Positions 34,539-46,000 of a stretch of 64,000 nt of DNA are shown piece after piece (position 1 is the first letter of the stretch; each line of letters opens with the position of its first letter). The notes beneath the pieces are model-generated. The model was not told the DNA's origin. It searched no databases and saw nothing but the letters and a program-made list of their open reading frames with translations. The position numbers and the translations under genes were made by a program. Source of the DNA: Lactarius indigo (Eukaryota; Basidiomycota; Agaricomycetes; Russulales; Russulaceae); contig JAFKAC010000001.1 of assembly GCA_025766275.1 (NCBI GenBank), forward strand, positions 2,852,001-2,916,000, in the 5' to 3' direction.

Positions 34539-36360
34539 TCATGCATGAGGGACACTCTCAAGTACCGTGCTGCTAGATGCCCGACTCCCAGTTGATGTGT
34601 CCTGAGTTGCAAGCAGTAGCTTATCCGTGTCAGTGTCCTTCGAAGTAGTCGTCGAGTGGGTTTGCTCAGACGGAAGCTGAGGTACCACGGTTTCCACCTT
34701 CTCTGGATCAAGTTCGGAGGTGTCACCAAATACTTGAGACAGCTGTTCAAGCGTAGCGTGCGCGGTCTCAGGATAAACAAAGAACACGACGACCCCTGAG
34801 ACGATACAGAACCCGACGAGAACGAAATAATAGCCGCCAGAGATGGCGTCGAAAAGCGGGGGTGTGATGAAAGCGATGATGAAGTTACAAGCCCAGTTGG
34901 AGATGGTGGATAGCGCCATCCCCTTTGCACGAGCGCGGAGCGGAAAGATTTCTGCTCCAAGCAACCAGGGAGTCGGACCCCAGCTAATCCCCGCAGTCAG
35001 TGTGCAAGCTGGCGAATATATATCCTGGAGGGGAAAGACTTACGTAGCGCCAAAAATGAAAAGGTAGACGCAGACGGCAGCAAAAATACCATCTGCAGTG
35101 GGAACGCGGGCGTCGCCAAAAGGGAGCGTGTTGGAATGGTATTGCAGCCCGCCGATGACCGCCAGTGCCACCGCAAGAGAACCACTACCGAGCAAGAGAA
35201 AAAACCTGCGCCCCCATTTGTCAATCAGAAACATTGTGGGGATGGTGCCAGCACAGTAGACAAGCGCGCATGCGCCAGAATATAACAACGCCCGAGGGAT
35301 GGTGAACCCCGCCCGGCCAAGGTTTTCGGGAAGGAAATAAAGAATGGCGTTGATGCCATTGAATTGTGCAAATAGTTGACATGTGATTCCGATGATTGTC
35401 CGACGGGTGTATTGCTTGAATAATTGGCTCCAAGATGCCTCACCAAGCAGCTTTTCACGCTCGAGTGTGGCCGCAATCTCGGCATAGCTCGCCTGTATAG
35501 CGGGGTCGGACACATCGCCCGTTCCATGGAGGTCCGCGAGCGTAGCGAGGCCCTCCATCTCAAAGCCGTTTTTGATGAGCCATCGCGGTGTCTCTGGAAG
35601 AAAGAACGTCCAGGCGAAGAGCACTGCGGCGAGAAGAGTCTGCACGATGTACGGTCCCCGCCACGATATCTCGCTCGGAATGGCGAAGAAGAAACCGTAT
35701 CCGACCCAGGCAGAAACCGCAAAGCCAGCGTTCAGGCAGAGGTACTCGATAGAGACGAATAGGCCGCGTGCGTGTCCGGGAGCAATTTCGCACTGCAGAA
35801 TGGGGACGGTCATGGACAACATGCCAACAGCGATGCCTTGGATGGATCGTCCGATGATGAGCGCAGCGAGGTTCGGAGCAAAGATCTGGATGAAAGCCGA
35901 GACGAAATAGATGACGGCGCCTATGCGCACAGACATGCGTCGACCGAGGACATCGCAAACATACGCAGAGAAAAGAGCAGAAAAAAGAGCGGTGATATTA
36001 AGACAAGAAACGGTGATGGCTACGGTGACACCTGAGTACATTACCCGTCGATTAGCGCCGAGAATTACGCACCAACAATAAAGGGATCAACGCCGGTCTC
36101 GCTTGTCTGAATCTGTTCCATCGTCACGTCCTTGCCAAACATTCTCCTGATGAACGAAGGCTGAACCTGGTTAGCGGCGATAGTCCCCTGGCTGTAACCG
36201 AACATGGCATCTCCCAGCGATGCCAGCGCAGAAGTGGCGATTAGCAGTGGGCGCCCAATCATCCATCGAGGATATCGGGAAACATAACTCGTCGGTCTAA
36301 AGGAGGAGAGTGATAGCATACAAACGAGTTGAAGGACAAGCGCCAACCGTATCTGGTCAT
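34539..36360 (-). CDS. MFS sugar transporter
   Basis: Twelve-TM hexose-type transporter of the plasma membrane. Start at 36360: MTRYGWRLSFNS, joined to 'PTSYVSRYPRWMIGRPLLIA', 'TSALASLGDAMFGYSQGTIA' (TM1, D-x-x-FGYS/DQG motif), then the big exon: 'TALFSALFSAYVCDVLGRRM' (D-x-x-GRR loop 2-3), 'FAPNLAALIIGRSIQGIAVG', 'MTVPILQCEIAPGHARGLFV' (PxxxxExxPxxxRG), 'FFLPETPRWLIKNG' (PESPRWL motif), 'CQLFAQFNGINAILYFLPEN' (QxxGxNxxxYY-like), 'PTMFLIDKWGRRFFLLLGSG', and after an intron 'WGPTPWLLGAEIFPLRARAK' with 'FVYPETAHATLEQL' (PETKxxxLE). All motifs of the sugar porter family are present. The tail is Thr/Ser-rich. Head to head with an SDR gene, 117 bp apart. Confidence 0.93.
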
Positions 36361-36477
36361 TGAAAGCTCTGAAAGCGCGGTTCAGGCTGCTGGACCGTCT
36401 GGAGTCGACATAGTTTCAACGTGACCTCCCCTCCGTGCTCACGCGACTCATTATTTGATCCTTGATCCGCCTCAGTC

Positions 36478-37860
36478 ATGTCTGTTGGACGTCTTCGAAA
36501 TAGAGTAATCCACACGTCCCCCCTTTTCCCAACTGGCTAACTTGTCCTTTCAGGTTGCTCTTATCACCGGAGCTGGATCGTAAGCTGTCGTTTAGATATG
36601 ATGGGGCGCTATGCCTTATCTTGTTTATCAGTGGGATTGGTCTGGAGTCAAGCATCCTTTTCGCACAAGAAGGTGCGAATGTTCTCCTCGTCGACGTCAA
36701 CCTAGAGGCTGCCGAGAGGGTTGCAAAGATTGTCAATCAGAAGCATCCCAACGTCAGAGCGCTCGCTGTGAAGGCCAATGTTGGGATAGAGGCGGAAGTT
36801 CAAGCCGCAGTCGACACTGCAAAGAAAGAGTTCGGTCGCTTGGACGTCATGGTACTAATCCATCTATTGTATCCTTCCGGTGCTTATCACTACTCACACT
36901 AGTTCAACAACGCGGGCAAGTATCTCACAGACATTGTACCAGCGTTTGACCTATCTAGCGTTCAGGTATAATGCACCCTGAGGACGACAATGCTCTCAAT
37001 ACAGAGGAGAAGATTTGGGACCTGACCATGCAGATTAATCTGAAAGGAGTCTGGTGGGGATGCAAATATGCGATCCTTGCGATGCGCGAAAATCCAAACG
37101 ACGAGGCGAGAGGATTACACACTGGTGGAAGCATCATCAACACTGCGAGCTTTGTGGCTTCTGTGGGCGCGGCGACCCCCCAGCTTGCTTGTAAGTTGAC
37201 AGTGATACGACGTCCCTTCGTCACTGGATCGTGATTTGTATGGCCCCGCAGATACTGCGTCCAAGGTAGATCGACCCATCGCGTCTCATGCAAGCTAGTC
37301 TCATCGATCCATCAGGGTGCTGTACTTGCCATGACCCGCGAACTAGCCATGATTCACGCTCGCGAGGGCATACGGCTCAATACTGTTAGCCCGTAAGCTC
37401 GATTCCACTGCCATCGATCCTAGCTGACCGTCACGATCAGCGGTCCCCTCAAAACTCGTACGTGAGGCCAGTGGCCAAACTGGCTTGTGTTCTGAAAGTG
37501 CGATCCCGTAGCCCTGCTGATGGATTTCCTCAACACCCCTGAGAAACGCGACCGCCGCCTGGTACATCTTCCAATGGGCCGATTCGGCGAAGCTGTCGAA
37601 ATTGCGAAGGCCGCACTTTTCCGTGAGTAGTGATTTACACCCTAAATTCGCAAAGCGGGCCAAAGTGACGTCGGTCCAGTGGCCTCTGATGAGAGCAGTT
37701 ACACGACCGTAAGTTGCTTGGCCGAGACGATCCAGGAGGTTGGCTGACTTTTACACGGCTCCAGGGAACCGATCTCAAAGTTGACGGCGGATTGACTTCG
37801 GCGTATGTGACTCCCATCGGAGAACCAACACTACCCCCACCTAGCAGCCTTGCTGTGTAG
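36478..37860 (+). CDS. Short-chain dehydrogenase/reductase
   Basis: NAD(P)-dependent oxidoreductase with classical SDR layout. Start at 36478: MSVGRLRNR joined to 'VALITGAGS' and 'GIGLESSILFAQEGANVLLV' (TGxxxGIG cofactor motif), 'DVNLEAAERVAKIVNQKHPN' (Asp after the second strand points to NAD), 'EFGRLDVM' + 'FNNAG' (NNAG), 'IMHPEDDNALNTEEKIWDLT', 'MQINLKGVWWGCKYAILAMR', 'GGSIINTASFVASVGAATPQ' (catalytic Ser region), 'YTASKGAVLAMTRELAMIHA' (YxxxK), 'EGIRLNTVSPGPLKTPLLMD', 'DESSYTTGTDLKVDGGL'. Stop at 37858-37860. The intron after NNAG (36916-36965) appears to start with GC rather than GT. Substrate unknown; pairing with a sugar transporter suggests but does not prove a carbohydrate-related role. 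Confidence 0.92.
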
Positions 37861-38425
37861 GCTGGGTGTTCGGGTGATGGGTGAATTAGTGAATGTTTTG
37901 TTTTGGGTCAGGGTTCGCCGAAAAAGAGGGCGAACGAAGGATTATGTCCATTGAAATGTAGTTGTGAAACAGAGAGGGAAGTACGATGGCTAACCGTCGA
38001 GGTAAAGCCAAGGACACCTGAGTATGTTGTAAGGCCGCTGAGGGGTCCGTGTGAGTTCGAAGGCGGAGGTGTTCCACTCCAAGAGGAAGGGGTAGAGGCG
38101 AGGATTGTCCTTCGAGTGCCTGCGACTAGGCCTGACTTCCAGGACAATCACGCTGAGTTAGAAGGAAACAATGGCGACCGGGCGCTGAGTATATTCAGCA
38201 GAAAAAGAGTGGTTTAAATACGAAAGAAACCTGTAGCTATCAAACTAATGTAAAAGAGGAATATGAAGAGTAGCATAAAGGAGTAAGAAACAGGGACAAC
38301 GTGCCACGTGGCCGAGAGGACCGAGGGTGCGAAAACGTGCGGTTTCGGGTTCAGCCCAAGAACAACAGATTCACACACTGAACGACAAGTGCACGATCAA
38401 GCTACCAGCTTCAAAGCACTCTCCC
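37861..38425. other. Convergent spacer between SDR and Mpo1 genes
   Basis: 565 bp with overlapping open frames on both strands (up to 104 codons) but no recognisable motif and no splice-consistent exon chain. I treat it as 3' flanking sequence. Confidence 0.4.
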
Positions 38426-39230
38426 TTATGCAGCGCGTTTCTTATCTCCTCGACTCTTTCTGAACTTGGCAATTTCGACACCCACGTCATTTTGGAGTTG
38501 CCTGAACATGGTCGGTTTGTAGCCCAACTTGAAAAGAATTTCTAGGTGGACGAAAAAGGGGGCGAGGACAAGCGCTAACAAATTGACTAGAGTCAGTACA
38601 GTCGCGGGGTGCTTAGCATGATGGTGCGCTACCTCCAACAATGTTGTCCAGCAGCGCAGGGGATCGCCCTTCATAAATGCCATGTCCGATGAACTGGGCG
38701 ATCCAACATACCCCGTGTACAACAAGCGCGATGTTTAAATGATCGGCTCTTTGAGCAAACGCGTTTGCAGTTAGGACGGACAAAATGGCTTGAGGAGTGT
38801 AAAGGAGCTGGAACAACTGAGTGAGATCTACGGGGATGATGCACCTAGAGCCAACCTCACCGCCGCAGTGGGTTCGAGTAGGTAGTAATACGCAAGCCAT
38901 ACGAAGCCTTGTAGGGTACCGTAGGTAACTTCAAACTTGAGGTAATCGTTAAGGTGGTACTGAATCTGGGGGAGGAACGTTGGCCTCGGCAGATCGTAAG
39001 CCGCCACTTGGAATGACCTATTGAAAGGTGTAGTCGGTTTCTATGGACTTGAAACCGGGACAAAACCCACCACATGATGAGAGGAACGCAAGCGACATGG
39101 ATCAAGACGTTGACGGGGTTAGAGTGGTACGCTCCATAGAAAGTGAGCTTGAAGATACGTTTTAAAATGTAGAATTAGAGGAAAAATCAAAGAATATCAC
39201 CTGTTTTCTGACGTTGAGAAGGTCTGCCAT
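38426..39230 (-). CDS. MPO1: Mpo1-like 2-hydroxy fatty acid dioxygenase (DUF962)
   Basis: ER membrane Fe2+-dependent dioxygenase that shortens 2-hydroxy fatty acids from phytosphingosine breakdown. Start at 39230: MADLLNVRKQ, joined to 'LKLTFYGAYHSNPVNVLIHV' (YxxxHxxxxNxxIHxxxVP signature), 'ACVPLIMW', then 'TYGTLQGFVWLAYYLLEPTA', 'QLLYTPQAILSVLTANAFAQ', 'LVVHGVCWIAQFIGHGIYEG' (WxxQFxGHxxxEGRxPAL signature), 'RSPALLDN', and 'LVLAPFFVHLEILFKLGYKP', ending KKRAA at 38426. Conserved His residues of both motifs are present. Four to five introns. The lysine-rich end could serve as an ER-retrieval signal. Confidence 0.88.
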
Positions 39231-39599
39231 TATCTTGAGTGATCAAAGGAGAGCCTGAGAAGAGAACTAACTTACGGTCAACTCCCTTTTAGGGCACGGT
39301 AACCGAACCCTGTAACCCGAATTCCCCTCATTTCTAATTGTTTGCGGGAATAACCGGTAGATGCACAAATCCCGACACCGAAAGCATTTTGGCTGAGGTT
39401 TGGCGAGGACAGGAAGTGTCCGTAACTGAAGTGTACAGTTGCCATGTTTTAAACGAACACTACTAAGTGATGTAGCTATCGAATTGACGTTTTCTAACTT
39501 GGCCCCACTGACTGCTGGGTCACATCACGTGGCGACTCCACGTCAGACTTCGGACCGCCGACGAGTGTTCCAGTAATTGCGCTTCTCTCCTTCATCCAA
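39231..39599. promoter_or_regulatory. Divergent promoter region Mpo1 / Sec22
   Basis: 369 bp between two start codons facing away from each other. No open frame of interest; contains a cacgtgg-type stretch (tcacgtggcg, 39523-39532) that could be an E-box-like site. No TATA box stands out. Confidence 0.4.
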
Positions 39600-40481
39600 A
39601 TGGTCCGCTCAACGCTTGTAGTCCGGGCTTCGGATGCATTACCCCTTGCCGCTAGTGTAGACGACGAACAGGTGGGTCTTCATTCAATATGTGTCCCACT
39701 AAGTTTGTACGCGTACCTGACGGCCGCCCAACAGACAGAGCAGGCATTGCAGGAGCACAAGCAACAAGCGAAAGTGTTATTTCGACGCCTTAACTCGAAT
39801 TCTGAGCCACGTCTTTCCATAGAGAGCGGGCCGTATACACACCAGTATGTCTCACTACCCGTCTCAGTGAATCATTAATATATCGTCCCTTGTATGTAGC
39901 TACCTTATAGCCGATAATGTCGTATATTTGACCATTGCGGACAAGTCTTACCCGCGAAAGCTCGCCTTCTCCTACCTCGATGAACTTTCAAAAGAATTCT
40001 CTAATTCATATGGTCCAAAGGTGGAGGCCGCTCGGAAGCCATACGCATTTGTTGGTTTCGGTGAGTGGCTGTTGTAGGGCGTTCACCGGTCTGTCTCACC
40101 ACAGAGCGGTGCCCAGATACTTTCATGTCCAAGACTGCTAGACTGTATCAGGACACACGCGCAGCGGGCGCGGGCTCTGGTCTAGATAGACTCAATGACG
40201 ACCTGCAAGACGTCACCAGAATTATGACGAAGAATATGGAAGAGTTACTATGGCGGGGTGATTCACTCGACAGTACGTGTGTTCCCGGGGTAATTATAAT
40301 TCAGCGTAATGAGGTTATTTGTCCAGGAATGTCGCATTTGTCAAGTTCGTTGCGTTCCGAGTCAGAAAAATATCGCAAAGCGGCGCGGAATATCAATTTC
40401 AATGCCATGCTGCGCCAATATGCTCCTTTAGGTGCTATAGTCTTTATTCTAATCATTCTCATTTGGTGGAGGTTTACATGA
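39600..40481 (+). CDS. SEC22: SEC22, R-SNARE of ER-Golgi transport
   Basis: Vesicle SNARE for ER-Golgi traffic. Start at 39600: MVRSTLVVRASDALPLAASV, then over an intron 'TEQALQEHKQQAKVLFRRLN', 'PRLSIESGPYTHHYLIADNV' (with an intron between TH and HYL), 'VYLTIADKSYPRKLAFSYLD', 'ELSKEFSNSYGPKVEAARKP', 'YAFVGF', which is the longin domain, then 'DTFMSKTARLYQDTRA', the SNARE helix 'LDRLNDDLQDVTRIMTKNME' and 'ELLWRGDSLD' with the zero-layer Arg, and the C-terminal anchor 'LRQYAPLGAIVFILIILIWW'. Stop at 40479-40481. All parts of Sec22 are intact. Confidence 0.94.
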
Positions 40482-40714
40482 CCTTTCGCCCCGTCTTTCC
40501 CTTTGTATATAATATTCCTCGTGTGTACCTTCGTTGCGGGGCGGGGGGAATATCCCGGAAGCGCTATCTGGGGCTAGTGACGATGGTTGATTGATCAGAA
40601 GGGGTTACCTTACTTAGCGCCTTGATGGCATGGAGCTGCACGAGGCAGAGGGCTCTAGTATTTATATGTACGGTCGCTTCATAAGTCACCCTTGTCCCTG
40701 CTTGTCAGTGATCC
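40482..40714. promoter_or_regulatory. Spacer and promoter before Pro/Ser repeat protein
   Basis: Short same-strand gap between Sec22 and the next gene; a tatttatatg AT-rich stretch near 40660 may act as a TATA-like element. Confidence 0.35.
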
Positions 40715-42814
40715 ATGTCGTTATACCGTTCGCCCAGCCCGTCCCCTTATGCGCCTCCTAGTCCTGTCCCGGGTCAACAACCTGGCCTGAGCCAGGCGGG
40801 TCCTGGGGGTCAAATCCAGCCAGGAACAATAACCTATACCACTTCCACCAGTCCTGATGGCAGACTCACTTATCATCCTTTCAAGTGAGTGATGTCGCGA
40901 TTTATTAGATCACTGATGTGATGTACTTATCGCATCACGCTCGCCAAAGGGCCGTTCCAGTCAGGTTGGTCTTTCTCTCTCTCTCGATCATCAGATCACG
41001 TTGTTCATTGACTACTTCCATTTCAGCTACCAGACGAATGCTGGTGTCGTGAGTGGCATACAGTGGATCCCTGCTGAGGCCACTAGTGTCATACCTGCTG
41101 GCGCTCGGCCAGCAGATGAGGTATGCCGTACAACCCTTTACCCTGCCACAAGTATCTCTGTCTGATAGAGAGCAAATCAATCAATCAATCAGGGCTTCAC
41201 GTCATCTTGGAATCGAGGTAATTCCAATAAGGATGACAAGGCCTTGAGGGAATGGTTTGTGGGCTAACTTTCAATCTTTAATGCGTGCTTTCTGACACAA
41301 CCGTTGGGTTAATTTGTAGGCAGAAAGATGAAGAGCGGCGCATCCACAAAGAGGAGAAGGAGGCCAAACGCATCAAAAAAGAGATGCGCCAAGCTCGAGA
41401 GAGGGACCGAGCGATGAGCGGTAGCTATCCCGCTGTCCCCTCGGTCGCCGGTTCAGTCGGTTCAATAAGTAGCCCGTACGGAGCGTATACGAACCCCATG
41501 AACGACCTCGAGAGGCGCATGGACAATGTTGACCTTAGCCGGGCCCGAAAGAGCTCCATGGGCGAATATGGCAACAGACGAAGGAGCACCTACACTGAAG
41601 CTCCCATTGCCGGTCAGCCGCCAACGTCGCCGTACCAGCCCCCCATCGCCCCTCCATCGCCCATTGCGACAGCAGCCAACCCCGGCTATGCGCCAGCCGC
41701 AGGGTATGGCATCTCCCCTTATCCACCCACCGGGCCTAGCGCGGGGGATCCATACCAACGCGCTGCCTCGCCGTACCACGGTGCTCCAGGTCACCCCGAG
41801 CAGGCGATCCTGTCGCGCTCCAGAGCCCCTTCGCCCAATCCTATGAATCCCATGGCAGGTGTAGGTGCAGGGGCGTATGGCCCACGGTCCCGCGCTCCGT
41901 CTCCCATTCCCGGTGCAGCGCCTCCGAGTCTCTTCGGGCCCAGGTCCCGCGCCCCGTCGCCGATCCCCAATTACCCCCCGCCGCGCCCCCGTTCCCGTGC
42001 CGCCTCCCCACTCCCGGGCGCAGTACCCGGACCATACGCCGGGCCTGGGTACCCTCAACCTGGTTATCCCGGTGCTCTCCCGCGCTCTCCGCATGTCGGT
42101 GGCGGAGCGATTCTCGCTGGGCCGGAGCAGCCGCAGATGCTGCCCCCGCCCGATGGGTTCAGTCGTCCCGCAAATCTCGCTCAGTCTTATACGTTCTTCG
42201 AGACCATGAAGATCCAGGATATGGATGACTTCTACGATAACATACCGAGGATGCCGATGGTGCTCGTGCCGCACGACGTTTATCACGAAGATTGGATTCG
42301 CTTATGCCAGGTACGTTTGCCTCCCACATTCCCGTACTGTTCTCAAAAGTTATTGGCGTAGGACCTCGCGCTAGCGTGGGGCGGAAAACTCCCCACGACC
42401 GACCCGAACCGCTCTTCGCGGCCGTCGGTCGTCGCCGCCGAGCTCGTCGAACTCTGGAATACCTCGTTTTTTGCCTCGCGTGGCGTAGAGCTCGTCCTTT
42501 TCAAGGGCCACGAGCGACGCTCCGGACAAGGAGTCGGTCAAATCGAGCGCAACCTCCCAGGATTTGGCAACGCATCCGACTCGGAGTCGAGTGACTCGAC
42601 CTCCTCCGATTCGTCCGACCTTTCTGACGACAAGTACGGGCGCGGTGGTGGCGGCGGCTATTATGGGTCATACGCCGATTCGAAGAGGAAGAAAGCGGAG
42701 CGTAAAGCCGAGAAGAAGCGCAAGCACAAAGAGAAGAAGGCCCGTCGTCGTGCTCGTGAGCGCGAAAGAACATACGCCCTCTACATCACCTGTGTCGCTC
42801 CGCGTGAGTATTAG
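40715..42814 (+). CDS. Pro/Ser-rich protein with SRAPSP repeats and conserved C-terminal region, unknown function
   Basis: Not recognised as a named family. Start at 40715: MSLYRSPSPSPYAPPSPVPG; introns then join 'YTTSTSPDGRLTYHPFKAVP', 'VSYQTNAGVVSGIQWIPAEA', 'TSSWNRG' and 'ALREWQKDEERRIHKEEKEA', a charged helix (KRIKKEMRQARERDR). The long exon from 41318 is Pro/Gly/Tyr-rich and has four spaced copies of an SR(A)PSP motif at about 41815-42010 ('SRSRAPSPNP', 'PRSRAPSPIPG', 'PRSRAPSPIPN', 'PRSRAASPLPG'). A globular-looking segment follows: 'TFFETMKIQDMDDFYDNIPR', 'MPMVLVPHDVYHEDWIRLCQ', 'DLALAWGGKLPTTDP', 'VELWNTSFFASRGVELVLFK'. The end is acidic Ser-rich ('SDSESSDSTSSDSSDLSDDK') then very basic ('KRKKAERKAEKKRKHKEKKA'). 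Likely a scaffold or RNA/chromatin-related protein, but this is inference from composition. Confidence 0.8.
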
Positions 42815-43075
42815 TCAAACGCGGTTGAGGATTGCAATCTTTTAACCAACGAGGGGACTGGGGGGATGTGTAATAATTGAGATTTGTACTCTTAACTTCG
42901 CGAAGATTGTACCATTCCGTCTAGTCATAATACCACGAGGTAGACAATTTCACGGAATCTTATGTTGCTCGAATATTGGATTTACACGAAGCGGAACTAG
43001 TGAGCAGATATGCAAAAACAGATAATAAAAAAAGTGCAGAGAGTAAGTTATACGTCGAAGTCACTAACCAGAGCA
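42815..43075. other. Convergent 3' spacer
   Basis: 261 bp between the ends of the repeat protein gene and XRN2, without any gene. Confidence 0.5.
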
Positions 43076-46000
43076 TCAGAAACCTCTGCCACGGCCACGG
43101 CCTCGCGGCTGTCCGCCACGCCCAGAACTATAGCCACCATCATAGCTACCAGTGCTGTATGCACCCGGATATGGCGGAGTATTGTTGAAGCCATATCCAT
43201 AGCCATAATTCCCACTGCTGCTGCCATATCCGCCATTGCCAGTGCCAGTGCCATATCCGCCTCTATTTGGGGGCCCAGATTGATATCCGCCCCGATACGG
43301 GCCTGAACCCGGACGCGATGGGGCCCCGCGGCTGGAGTTCCCGGTAAAGCTGGAAGGCGGCGGGAATGTCCGGGGACTATTCGAAGTGTACCCACCGTAC
43401 TGTTGCTGTGGTGGTGGCCGAGAAGAATTCGAAGCGTGTCCGTGTGAGTAATCGTTGGATATTCGACCGCGTCCGTTGCTGTAGGTATGCGGGGGTTGAC
43501 CGTGATAGGTAGGGTTCGTAAACGTGGGCGCATGATTACCATACGAGTGATTTCCATAACTACCTCTACCTCCGCCTCCACCGCGCCTACCACCTCCTCC
43601 ACGCAGGTCCTCGGCAGAGAGAACGCGTGGTGGGCGCCGCACCAGAGGAAGGAGGATCGAACGGTGTGGGCTCAATTGCTTGGGGAAGAGGTAAATAGCT
43701 GATAGCGAGCGATCGAGCTTAATGTCATCTTGGCCTTGCTCGACAAGAGGGCTGTAGTAAGTAGAGCCAGGTATACAGTCAGGATCCGGAAACACGCTTC
43801 CGCTGATGCCTCTGCTGGCTTCTACGTCAATCGGAATGGGCTGAAAATTTACTTCAGGACCAAGATCGCAGGTGGACCTGACAGACCAACTCACCTCCTG
43901 CTTCTTTTTCTTCCCGTACAGAGCCTCGAGAGAGGGGTACAAAGAGTGCTCCTCTGATGTGAAGATTGCGTTGTTGCCCCAGGTGTTTCGTCGGACTTCT
44001 TCCTCCGTCAACTTGGGATAGTGAATAGCCATCGCATCCAAAAGTCGCTTTTGGTCGATGAATGGCAGAAGGGCCACGCCTTGCCATGCCATGCGCTTGC
44101 CGTTCATGTCAATGTCGAACGTCGTGGGGTAAAAATCGACGATAGGGGAATCTTCTGCAGTCATGAGTGGGTGAAAGACGGCTGGTATATGTTGCCGGCT
44201 GGAGAATCGCAAGTGAGCATAGTGACGTGGCGACAAAGTTATCGCAAAACTGACCTCGCGGCTGGGAAGACACCCATCAACTGCTCAAAGGGTTGGAAAG
44301 GTTTGCCAAGCTCAAAACGTATATCCATTTTGTCGATATCTTCGAAGTCGGCAGCGAAAGGAGCAAAATGAGAGGGATAATACCATTGCCACGAGGGCGT
44401 CTGGAGGTCAAATACCATCAGTAACCAGATAGGGTCGACTAAGCTTAAAACCATACGCCTTGATAGTAGTACGCGAGTACCCAAGCTAAACCCTCTACGT
44501 AATGGGTTGTAAGTCTGGAAGACATATGAGTATAACACCGCCGCTTGTAGAAAAGCACTATACTTTTTCTTGAACTCTTGATCAGAGTGCTCAACACCAA
44601 ATTTTTGACGGTAATAGCGTTCCCTGTATCCGGGCTCCCAAAGTCTATAAAGGTTTTAAGAGATGCAAACACATGCATTGAGTATAACGGGTGACATACC
44701 GGACCGTGTCCGCTTGTTCAACGGTCCCGTCGGGATTAACCTTGTAATCGAGGGCACGTGTGGTAGACTCTGACTCTGCCTCGACATCATTTTCTCCCAC
44801 GGAATCTTCTTCCGCGGGGGTATCTTCCAGGGACTCAAAGGGCCGCTTCACACCTGCCACAGGCGCAATCTCATCGGCAGCAGGTGCACTAGTCTCGGTT
44901 TCATTGACACTCGTAGCATCCACGTGAGCATTGGCAAGTAGGGCCTCAGGATCGCCAGTCCCGAATCCGGGAACTTCCATATCCACATCAACCGCAGTCG
45001 CAGGCACCACACTGTATTCAACAGAGGCGGTCTGAGGGGGTGGGGGTGGAGGCGCTGAAATCGGTTTTTGGGGCTGAGCACGGGACTTCACTGGTATCAA
45101 CGAGGCCAATTCTGCCTTTAGTGTCTCCGCGGCGCTCAGGTTGGCCATCCGTATGGCAGCCCGGTTCGCGACGACGTCGTGATTCGACCCGCCAAGGGCC
45201 CATGCCGCAGCACCAGCATTACTCACTGCCTCTGCGTCCTTAACACCGCCCAGGCCAATGGAATCTGCTTTTGCAGCGAAGTCACCTGGCCTACGAGGGG
45301 TATTCAGGTCAGCAGTCAGATTCAGGTTCGGCGAGGGTCCTGTCCCAGTACTTGGGGCCTCCACTTTGCGCCGCTTCGCGTTCTGGTTCTGACGTTCTTC
45401 GGCTAAACGCTGCTATGAACGCTGCTCAGAGGACAAGGAACTGGCAATGCTCACATTCACGACGTCTCCTAAAGATATCATCTTCACGCCTCGCGAGACC
45501 CTCAAGAATAATCTGAGCGCGATGCAACATTAATTGTCCATGATTGGTGACATAGCCACCCATCCTTGGCAGCTCATCTTTCCAAATTTTGAGCAGTGTA
45601 TCGATCGCGCCCTCTCGAATCTCAAGTGATGGAAGGTGGGGCAAGAAGTCGTTGCCGACAAAGAATATTAAGAGCACCCAGTCATCAATTGCCATCTCAA
45701 GATTAAATGGGAAAGGCGTATTGACGTTGAGCTCGAACTCCAAGTATTCGCGCAGAACGCTGACGTCGAGGAAAATAAATGGCTTCTTCTCCTGTGGGGG
45801 CTTTTGTATTTCCGACTTCAATGCGGTACATTGGGCGGCAAAGTGCCCTTCTTGGCCACAGGTACGACAAGCGGTAGCGCTGCCAGAATCTGCGAACACA
45901 TCCTCCCGCAGAACCCTAAAATAAGGCTCGTGTGTTGCTAGTGCGAGCATGATAAGATCAGCGTCCTGAGAGGGTAACGTGAGTGGCAGGCTGAGGTGAG

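Noticed and set aside
41462..42286. 274-codon open frame on the minus strand
   Set aside because: It is antisense to the GC-rich Pro/Ser repeat exon; Arg-rich composition and no motif mark it as a shadow.
43048..43602. 184-codon frame overlapping the XRN2 tail
   Set aside because: Same strand, other frame of the Gly/Tyr-rich low-complexity tail of XRN2; not a separate gene.
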